Origin: Bisporella sp. PMI_857
Lineage: Eukaryota; Ascomycota; Leotiomycetes; Helotiales; Helotiaceae
Assembly (NCBI GenBank): GCA_021307315.1
Contig: JAJSPD010000100.1
Span: forward strand, 62,001-126,000
DNA length: 64,000 nt
Direction: 5' to 3'
Part shown: positions 56,931 to 64,000 of the stretch, in pieces
Layout of the letters: every line of letters starts with the position of its first letter
Numbering within the stretch: the first letter of the stretch is position 1
Program-made: the position numbers and the translations under genes
Notes under the pieces: model-generated
What the model saw: the letters and a program-made list of their open reading frames with translations, nothing else
Told to the model about the DNA's origin: nothing
Database searches by the model: none

Positions 56931-59900
56931 CTAGGCTAGGCAGGCGGAGCGGAGAAAGTTCCTCGAAAAAGGAGGTTTCCTTCCACACTGAGTGAGCTTA
57001 TAGGCTCCTTCTGGAGTGCCGAGAAGCTCTGAAATGTCGTGGAACGGGTAGCGTGAGGATAGAGGGTTTGTTGATCTGCGGCGTGCTATGCGACAGAAAA
57101 AGAAGTGGACGGGCGTTTTTAGGCGGCCACAAAGGCAATTAGGTTCAAATACAGCATGGTTGAATCGCTCGCGGTAAGCTGAGAAGTCCCCGTGGCCGCT
57201 GCGCGCGGCTATCAGGTGTCCTAAAGCTTTCCGGGGCAGCGAAAGCTCTTTTGGGGGCAACAGAGCTGTGGAAATTGGGATCGTCTGATACGAGATAGGA
57301 GCATTAGCCAGCCACCATTTGAGGTGTTTTTGAGGGAGTTGTGCAGCTATATAGCGTTTTAAAGACGCCCAGGAGTGTGGGGAAGAGGCCGGAGGAGGAG
57401 GTTGCAGCGCTCCGCGGCGGGCAAGAGCGTCGGCGAGTTCGTTGCCCGGCACTTGAGAGTGCCCTGGAACCCAGCGGACCCGGATTGTTCCTTTGCGAGG
57501 ACGAGCTGCTCAATCTGCTTGTAAAGCGCAAGCTTCTTGGAAAGTGTCGGCTGACGAGCCGAGAAAAGGAGTAAAAAGCCGTAAAGCGACTTCTTGGTTG
57601 TCGAGGCAAATCCAGATATTTGTAGCGTGGTAAGCAGCTCTACAGGACATAGTATCTATGATTCCGGCGACGGCAGCTCGAGCCTCAGCATCAAAGACTT
57701 CGACATGGTCCCCGTAAGCGATTGACGCTTCGGTGATTTTGTTTCCATGTTGAAACGCAATGTAGCCTCCGCCTGCAATGCCTGTTGCGAGCTTGGAGCC
57801 GTCTGAGTAAATTATTATGTCATTGTGTGGAATTGAGTCTAAGAAAGTTTGGAAAAGAACCGCGGCCTCTTGTCGAGTGAGTAGCGGTTTTTCTCGGGTA
57901 CATGCCCCGATTCGGAGCTTAGCAGCTATTCTGCTTTCTGGAGTATGCCAAGGAGGAAGCTGTATCGAGTTCAGCTGTTCTGTTGGCGGGAGAGCCAGCC
58001 AGCGCCGAGCATGTCGCGGCGTAAGCCGTGTGACGCGTCGAGCTGTTCGGCATGCTTTTGCACGTGCTTTAAGAGGATGTCGGGGGTCGAGGCGGTAAAT
58101 ACGAGCTGAATCCTTGAGTGCTAAGGAGTCTAGCAGGTGTTCTGGAAGAGGGATTCCGGCTTCTCTGTGTAGAATCGGAAGAGGGGTAGTTCGGTAGACT
58201 GGCAGTATTGCTCTGGCACTTGAGATTAGTGCTTTTTGAAAAGCTTTTAGGATCCCTTGTTGGCTGTTGCTGATAAGCCTGGATTCAAAGTGTTTTGTAG
58301 CTCCTGGCCACCAAGTTTGAGCCCCATAAAAAGCTACAGGTAGCACGCATGCTGTTACTGCACGCCGGAGCAATGCTGGAGAAACTCCTCGGGCCGTGTT
58401 TCCAAGTCGAGCGAGAGCCTGGCTAATACCAAGAGCTTTTGAAGCTTGGTTAAATGCGTGAGCTCTGAATTGAAGTTTGCGGTCAAAGATAACTCCTAGC
58501 CATCGAATCTGAAAGTTTGGAGTAACTGTTATTGTGCTTGTGACTACCGGAGGAGAGATTGATTGGTCACGTTTTCGGGAAAAGTGAATAAGCTCTGTTT
58601 TGTCTGGGTCGAACGTAATTCCTTCTTCTTTTCCCCATTCGAGAGCTTGCTCGAGTCGAGCCGATAATTTTTCGGCATTTTCGGTCAGTGAAGACGAAAT
58701 CTCGAGTTTTGCGCCATCGTCTGCGTATCCAAAGTTTTTGCGAGGGTTGTCGAGAGAAAACAACGGAGCGATATATAGCATAAATAGGATTGGAGATACT
58801 GGGGAGCCTTGAGGGAGCCCGCAGTCGATTTGAGTTTCAGGGCCTACTTCTCCGTCTAAGCCAATATGAACTCGCCGGCCGGTTGCAAAAGAAATAATCC
58901 ACCGAACAAGCAAGTCTGGCCAGCCTTGTTCTCGAAGCCTGCGAGCCAGCCGACCGGGGAGTACTGCGTCAAAAGCTCCTTTTATGTCGTACGTCAGCAT
59001 TGAAGCGACTTTGCCTTGAAGAAGCGCTATTTCGACGTCGTAAGTGAGGCAGGTAGTTAAGTCCGTAGCTGAGCGAAGCGGGAGAGCGCCGAACTGCTGT
59101 TTAGTTAAAACTTTTGAAGTTACAGCGATCCATGCTATTCTTTTAGCAATTAGTCGTTCGAGGCCTTTTCCTAGAACCGAGAACAGTGCAATTGGCCTGT
59201 ACGAGCCAGGAGAAGAACGGTCCGGCTTTTTTGGCTTGCTGAGGATTGCAAGAACTGCTGTACGGAAACATTTAGGGTGGTGTCCAAGCTGGAGGCATTG
59301 GCGGTATAGTGTAACAACTAGTGGGCGGATTAGGGGCCAAGCTAGCCGTAGAACTGGCGTCGGGATCTCGTCTTTGCCAGGAGCTGTATTGCCGGCTTGT
59401 AAAATTGAAGTCTCGATTTCGTGGTCTGTGATGTCGGGAAAAGCTAGAGAAGTGCGAGGAATTGCCGGTGCAGAGAAGGGGATATCTCCGGCTTCGGCGG
59501 CGTTCCTTAGTAGATTGCGAGTTAGGACATTTCTTTTTTCCTGTGGTAAAACAGCTAGAGGTGCGCCTGGTCTTGTAGGATCCTTCAACGGAGGGGTCCT
59601 GAACGAGCCTGTGGACGTATGCCATTTTGCCATTTTGAACACGTTTTTGCTTGTTGCAGTATTAAGCATTTCGCGGTAGTAAAGGTCTTTAGCTCGCCGT
59701 ACAGTGTTCCGTAGTGCTTTTTTTACTTCGGAACAATCGTCTGATATACGGCGTGCTTGCCGGAAGTTTTTAGCGGCTTCAGAGCATTCTGTAGTCCACC
59801 ACGGGTTTCCGATAGAGCATGCATAAGAGCGTTTGGCTGACTTTGCATAGGCTTTTTGGATTTGGCTGGTGAGCTTGCTGGCGTATATGTCGAGCTCTGA

Positions 59901-60758
59901 CGGGTTTTGAGGGGTTCTTAGTTGCTGAACTGGCTTTATGTGCGCTTCCAGAGTTTTAAGAAAGCTTTCTTTGTTAAGTGTGGCTAGACGAAGTGGGGTA
60001 GTTGGTTCGCGGTGCCGGGGGTCCCAGTATACTGTCGAAAGCAGTGTACGGTGGTCTGAGCTAGTTTCTAAGTCTTCTGACATTTCTGTAGCTATCCCGA
60101 GAGCTTCCAGCTCGGAAGTCGCGAAAGCTAGATCTAGAACGTTTCCTCGGTTATGAGTAGCTTCGTTTGTGCTAGAAGATAGTGTAAAGTCGAGTGAGTC
60201 TATCCAAGTAACAAAGTCTGACGCTGCTGCATTTGGGTTGCTGTCGAGCGATGGCTGCCAGCGGTGATGGTGGAGATTAAAATCTCCAGCGATAAGTGTT
60301 AAACGTGGAAAGAAAGTGTTTGGGAGCGAAGTAAGAGACCGGGCAGCTTGTCCTGTTCTAATAGCGTTAATAGGAGCGTTGTAAATGTTTACAATAAGGA
60401 AAGACTGGTTATAAGGAGTAGACAGTGTGAGAAACAAAAGGTCGGGAGTTCCGGGGTCGTTAGGCTGCAGTGGTCGAAGCTGTACAGCTTTTAACCCTAC
60501 GCCTTTCCGCTGATATGTGAGTACCCGTGGAGAAATAGTCCAGTTGTCTACCGGAGAAAATGTTTCGTAAGAAGAGTGGCGTTTTGTGATTCGCCGAGCT
60601 AAGTCTTGTGTGTAAATGTACGGCTCTTGTATTAAAAGAATATCGATTTGGTTTAGAAATGCTAGATTCAATGCAATTTCGTGATTTGTAGAGCACTTGT
60701 TCACGTTGACTTGCATTATTGTGAGTGGGGGCCGAGAGCGGCGGCGTTTACTTGGCAT
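56931..60758 (-). pseudogene. LINE ORF2: AP endonuclease, reverse transcriptase, RNase H; one nonsense codon
   Basis: From the ATG at 60758, residues 10-230 are an apurinic endonuclease-like domain (IMQVNVNKC, LLIQEPYIY, LIAGDFNLHHHRW, SSDHRTLLSTV). Residues about 430-720 are the RT, with YRPIALFSVLGKGLERL, LTYDIKGAFDAV, GLPQGSPVSPILF and FGYADDGAKL (catalytic YADD). Near 980 the RNase H starts IIIYSDGSKLA, with WICLDNQ and, after the stop, VPGHSQVPGNELADALA. The C-terminal Cys/His knuckle reads CLCGRLKTPVHFFFC. A TGA at 57512-57510 sits inside the RNase H, and the same frame continues 192 codons to TAG at 56933-56931. Apart from this the 1275-codon frame is intact. Its ATG overlaps the ORF1 stop. 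Confidence 0.92.
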
Positions 60759-61500
60759 TAGAAGCTTCTGCGGCTAATTGGCTGCTTGGGCTCGCAGTTT
60801 CCGGCTCTGCAGCGTCAAGGTCCATAGCAGTAGTTCCAAAGCTTCTTTTTCTTGTAGCATAAGGAGCCGTAGTTGTGTGCTTGCGGCGGGTTCGTACAGA
60901 AGTGGTAGCTTGGCTGGGGGCGAGAGAGCTGGTAGTTTGGCTGGGGACGGGAGAGCTTGTAGCCTGGAAAGTGCGTAGAGCCTGAAGAGCGCTAGGCGCT
61001 GGTATTGTTGAGGTAGTCGTGCTGGAAGTAGCGGAGCTTTCCTGACGTGCAGCGGCTTCGGTGTGAATAGGGGGCTGGCTGCAAGGGATTTGCACCGGCG
61101 GGTTGGTTTTGCAGTGAGCGGCTTTTAGTTGTAGCCTGGCTGCTGAGCCGGCTTGTCGGAGCCGGGCTACTTCTGTTTTTGGGGGGAAAGGAGTGCCCGG
61201 CTTAGGTCGAAGAGGGCACTCGGGAGCATCCGCTGGATGAGGGCCGTGGCAGTGTATGCACCGAGGGGGGCACTGGTGTGCGTGTGACGAGCAAGCTTTG
61301 TGTGAATCCTCGAGGTGCTCGATCGAGCCACAGAGGCGGCAGCGAAGAGGGCGTGCGCAGGAACGTTTGTTGTGCCAGAGAAAGCATCGGCTGCATTGTA
61401 CGACACTAACTTTTTTAGGAAGAAGCCTGGCAGTTGCCCTGCAGCCGAACAATATTAGAGATTTAGGGAAAGAGATAGACGAGTTTACTCTGACTATCCA
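60748..61500 (-). CDS. LINE ORF1 (gag-like), C-terminal part only
   Basis: The frame has no ATG at its start; it opens just inside the truncated 5' end and runs to TAA at 60750-60748. It contains zinc-knuckle sequence (VVQCSRCFLWHNKRSC, CRLCGSIEHLEDSHKAC, CIHCHGPHPADAPECP) followed by a Ser/Thr/Pro-rich tail. The stop and the ORF2 start overlap (ATGCCAAGTAA), an arrangement suited to termination-reinitiation. The N-terminal coiled coil and RNA-binding region seen in the ORF at 12.2-13.4 kb are missing here. Confidence 0.8.
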   Translation of the reverse strand, partial: WIVRVNSSISFPKSLILFGCRATARLLPKKVSVVQCSRCFLWHNKRSCARPLRCRLCGSIEHLEDSHKACSSHAHQCPPRCIHCHGPHPADAPECPLRPKPGTPFPPKTEVARLRQAGSAARLQLKAAHCKTNPPVQIPCSQPPIHTEAAARQESSATSSTTTSTIPAPSALQALRTFQATSSPVPSQTTSSLAPSQATTSVRTRRKHTTTAPYATRKRSFGTTAMDLDAAEPETASPSSQLAAEASNAK

Positions 61501-61529
61501 AGAAGTCGGGTAGTCGTAGTTAGACTGCG

Positions 61530-61650
61530 AACTGGGGTCCCACGGGGCGGGTTTTCACCTACTTGACCCCACCCGTTGGGGTCCCACCCCATGGGTCGGG
61601 GTCTATCAAAAGCACCCACCCCACCCCATGGGGTTTTGATGGGGTGCCAA
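61530..61650. repeat. GC-rich cluster of CCCCACCC/CCCATGGG motifs
   Basis: Within about 120 bases the strings GGGGTCCCAC, ACCCCACCC, CACCCCATGGG and GGGTGCCAAGCACCC recur in both orientations next to the truncated LINE end. It can form several hairpins. The identity is unknown; it could be the end of another repeat or a protein-binding array. Confidence 0.5.
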
Positions 61651-61703
61651 GCACCCATTACATTTACACGTGATATTACAATAGTTTCTGTAAAGTTAGA
61701 GAA

Positions 61704-61739
61704 ATTCTACTAATAAGTCTACTAATAAGTCTACTAATC
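61704..61739. repeat. 12-bp tandem repeat with TACTAAT core, three units
   Basis: TCTACTAATAAG occurs about three times in a row just downstream of the H3-like stop. The TACTAAT core is the same as in the introns of the two genes at 61.9-64 kb. Confidence 0.8.
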
Positions 61740-61859
61740 AAAAAGATACGCGATATAAACGTATTAAAGCTTTGGTTTGCGAATTTTATTATATGCTTAG
61801 CGCTCTATCGCTAGCGTGTATACCTTTAATAACCCTTTGTATGAACTACGTTTGATTCT

Positions 61860-62397
61860 TTAACCCCGGCCTAGGTACTTATAGCCCGTCATTCCATCTC
61901 TCATTCTTTGAACCAAATGCATATCCTTTACCTGAATAGTAACTCTCTTAGCGTGGATTGCGGCAAGATTTGTGACTTTAAAGTAAGATTAGTATAAAGA
62001 TTAGTATAATGTATTTATATGAAATAACTTACGTTCAAACTCAGTTACCAAAGCAGATTCTGCGGCTTCTTGGAGACATTGTAGAGCACTGAGTTGAATG
62101 CGAAATGCGTGTCGAGACGTAACGTCATACATTATTTCCTTAACTAGTCGAGTAAATGGAGCCTTTGGGATTAAAAGCTCAGTGCTTTTTTGGTACCGTT
62201 TGATTTCTCTAAGTGCTTTGGCTACGTTTAAATGTTAGTTTTATACTAATCATTATATTAATCAACATACTGCCAGGTTTCATTCGATATTTCCTTTTTG
62301 GTACAGCTTTTGCAGAGGTTTTGGCAGAGGTTTTGGCAGGGGTTTTGGCAGAGGGTTTGCGAGCAGATTTGGTAGCTGTTTGTTTGGTACGTGCCAT
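61860..62397 (-). CDS. Divergent histone H3-like protein with two-residue loop-1 insertion
   Basis: Three exons (62397-62271, 62221-62033, 61975-61860) join in phase over GT-AG introns of 49 and 57 bp to give 143 residues (canonical H3: 135-136). The tail begins [13 protein letters not shown]: Lys4, Lys9 and Ser10 of H3 are kept, Arg8 is Thr. It then diverges into a Lys/Ala/Thr/Ser repeat made by 12-bp DNA repeats. The fold follows: [41 protein letters not shown] and [17 protein letters not shown] align with the alphaN to alpha3 helices. Between KEI and LQEAA there are two more residues than in H3, as in many CENP-A proteins. The C terminus has a nine-residue extension. Two probable introns lie in the 5' leader. 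It may be a CenH3, a specialised variant, or a histone carried by a mobile element. Confidence 0.85.
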
Positions 62398-62897
62398 TGT
62401 AACCTATTTAGATTAGAATAAATATTAGTATAATACAGAATGATATGTACCTGTGCAAAGTAGCGAAAAGAATTAGAAAAGCTGAAGATGAAAGTGAAGT
62501 TATAGCTTTGTGATTTCGACGAGAAGACTATAAAGAATTAGTATAATGATTAATATAAATATAGAATATAAAAAAGATAAATATAATACATACTTGTGTA
62601 TAGTATAGTTGTTGGTAACTTTAATTGAAAGTTAAAAGAAGTCAAGTTGAGAAAAGTAGTTGGGTGCCTTAAAATCGAGGCATCAAAACTCGACTGCCTT
62701 ATTTTTCAGGATAACGCGTACTTTTCCTCATTCATCATTTTTGCACCAACTTATTAAATCAGAACAAAGTCAAATATCTATCGCAGTACGTGTTTTTGGT
62801 GTACTATATTAATCTTTATACTAATTTTTGAAGCTCTAGTTCTTGCGAGTTGAAATTTGCAAAATACGCTTACGTTTCGGTTGCGTTCCTTTCCAAT
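62398..62897. promoter_or_regulatory. Shared upstream region of two divergent genes, with probable leader introns
   Basis: About 500 bases separate the two start codons. On the minus side, intron-like stretches with GT-AG borders and TACTAAT motifs lie near 62405-62455 and 62525-62595. On the plus side one lies near 62788-62838. Promoters are probably around 62640-62760, where the sequence is less intron-like; no clear TATA or known factor site can be named. Confidence 0.45.
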
Positions 62898-64000
62898 ATG
62901 GCTTCCTCTTCTGAAAATCAACTTCAGCAGGTAATTTTTATGGAAATATTATATTAATCTGTATACTAATCGGTTTAAAGGATATTATTGTCATTTCTGA
63001 TGATTCAGATCATGAATTTGATATGGATCTTGATTCTTCGCAGCAAATCGGTTCTTCCAATAAACGCAAGCGCAAATCTCCGGGCAGTTTTTCTACCAAT
63101 GTGCATACTGTTAAGGCTAGAAAAAGACTTGAAGCTATAAAAAGCAACAGTATTCAGAATCAGATCGAAAAAGCGAAAGCCGCAGATCAAGCAGCAGTTA
63201 CATACAGAAAAAAAGTCCTCAAAAAGTCTGCTGAATTTGCACTCGCATCTTTTGCCGAGCAGAAGCGAATGATTGAGCAGTCTGCTTTGCAGGTTAAAAC
63301 AAAGCGGTTCGTTTGATTTTAATTATACTAATTTTTATACTAACCTGTATAGTGAACGGGATGGCAAAGATTGGAAATCTGTGGCAAAAGCTTTGGGTTA
63401 TGGAGAAATTGGTGGCCTATATGCAATTGATGATGATGGAAATCCAGCATGGGAAGATATTGAGTATGATTCGGAAGACGAATACGAGTTTGAACATATG
63501 TGGAGATTAGATGAAAAGCAAAACGGAGATAAGGCGGTTGTCGGCAAAACTGCTAAGGAGTTGAAAAATGACGGGATTGCTAAGCATAAACGATCTATTC
63601 TAGTAAGTTTCAGATTAATATAATGATTAGTATAACGCTAATACAATTTTAGGATGCCAAGAAGCTTGAATTTAAGTTTTGGCAAAGAAAATGGCGCCGA
63701 AGCCGTCGATCCTTGTTCCGCAAAATCCGAAAGCTTTCTGCTGGTGGACAGGAATACTTGGAAAGAACAAGCTGTCCTTACATTTACAAGAAGTATAAAT
63801 TTCTACTAATTTTTATACTAATCTGCTAACTGATATAGCAAATTCTATGCGTATAAAACTCCTACAAGATACTTTACTCAAGGAGAAAAAGCAGTTTGGA
63901 AAAATCTTGCAGCATGGGCATACGGAAATGAAGAGTGGATCGATCTGCCGGGCCCTGCAAATTGGTGGCCAGCCGACGATAAGTTAAATGAGACAGGATT
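62898..64000 (+). CDS. Multi-exon gene of unknown function, head-to-head with the H3-like gene; 3' end outside window
   Basis: Exons 62898-62930, 62981-63306, 63353-63602, 63653-63792 and 63839 onward join in phase with GT-AG introns of 46-50 bp and stay open to the window edge (about 300 residues so far). The N terminus has an acidic stretch (VISDDSDHEFDMDLDSS) followed by a basic signal-like cluster (NKRKRKSPGS) and a Lys/Ala/Glu-rich probable helix. The middle contains DDDGNPAWEDIEYDSEDEYEFEHMW. Then comes a strongly basic WQRKWRRSRRSLFRKIRK, followed by aromatic-rich sequence (WAYGNEEWIDLPGPANWWPADD). I recognise no family. Acidic and basic patches of this kind occur in chromatin proteins and histone chaperones, which would suit its histone neighbour, but that is speculation. 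No stops or frameshifts. Confidence 0.75.

Larger units (their letters stand above)
56579..61515 (-). mobile_element. Tad/I-type LINE, 5'-truncated, with (TAA)n tail
   Basis: On the minus strand the order is ORF1 (partial), ORF2, a 3' untranslated region of about 330 bp, then a (TAA)n run (56580-56601 on the plus strand reads TTA repeats) as the 3' tail. The 5' end lies within ORF1 near 61515, as expected for incomplete reverse transcription. Target duplications were not identified with certainty. Confidence 0.85.

Noticed and set aside
57817..60156. Plus-strand frames opposite the LINE
   Set aside because: Shadows of the 1275-codon ORF2.
62213..62416. Plus-strand frame over the H3-like first exon
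   Set aside because: The minus strand encodes a clear histone tail continuing into a histone fold after splicing.

Overview
The window is genomic DNA of a filamentous ascomycete (Pezizomycotina); I cannot fix the class. The evidence is short 45-65 bp introns with GT-AG (and several GC-AG) borders, a COMPASS Shg1 subunit, two fungal-type NLR genes with different N-terminal effector domains, pogo/Fot1-like, hAT, Tad-like LINE, Copia and Helitron remnants, and G-to-A changes in TpG context like those left by repeat-induced point mutation (RIP). It is an accessory, transposon-packed region with a few host genes between the elements. I see no rRNA, tRNA or CRISPR array.

Layout. 1-2.9 kb: 3' part of a Copia element with its right LTR, inserted in a hAT fragment (2.9-3.8 kb). 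4.5-8.1 kb: a five-exon coiled-coil/SR protein (minus). 8.3-9.5 kb: a deleted hAT element with perfect 8-bp target duplication. 9.7-13.4 kb: a pogo-type element with 47-bp perfect TIRs that holds both a decayed transposase and an intact LINE-gag-like zinc-knuckle ORF. 13.5-14.9 kb: a second pogo element. 15.0-15.2 kb: a solo LTR. 15.3-19.8 kb: a protein kinase, a small Cys-rich ORF, a broken PD-(D/E)XK-like gene and a 600-bp inverted double MITE. 20.0-22.2 kb: Shg1. 22.4-28.5 kb: solo LTR, repeats, MITEs and a LINE remnant. 28.6-29.8 kb: an F-box-like protein with an acidic tail. 29.9-33.0 kb: Helitron and LINE debris plus minisatellites. 33.7-35.6 kb: a complete pogo element with an intact transposase.

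36.1-40.9 kb: an NLR with patatin, NB-ARC and TPR domains. 42.8-44.3 kb: a dispersed repeat and a palindromic hAT MITE in an open frame. 44.8-49.2 kb: a SET-like ORF whose start codon lies in the TIR of the neighbouring 3.45-kb hAT element. 49.7-54.1 kb: a second NLR with nucleoside-phosphorylase-like, NACHT, ankyrin and ZZ-finger regions, the ZZ finger being visible only after splicing. 56.6-61.5 kb: a nearly full Tad-like LINE. 61.9-64 kb: a divergent histone H3-like gene and a head-to-head multi-exon gene of unknown function running off the window; their introns share an unusual duplicated TACTAAT-type motif.

The host genes do not form one pathway. The two NLRs, each with near-identical tandem repeats, suggest a non-self recognition or incompatibility neighbourhood. 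The H3-like pair, the gag-carrying pogo element and the hAT-TIR/SET-like fusion are the least conventional items.
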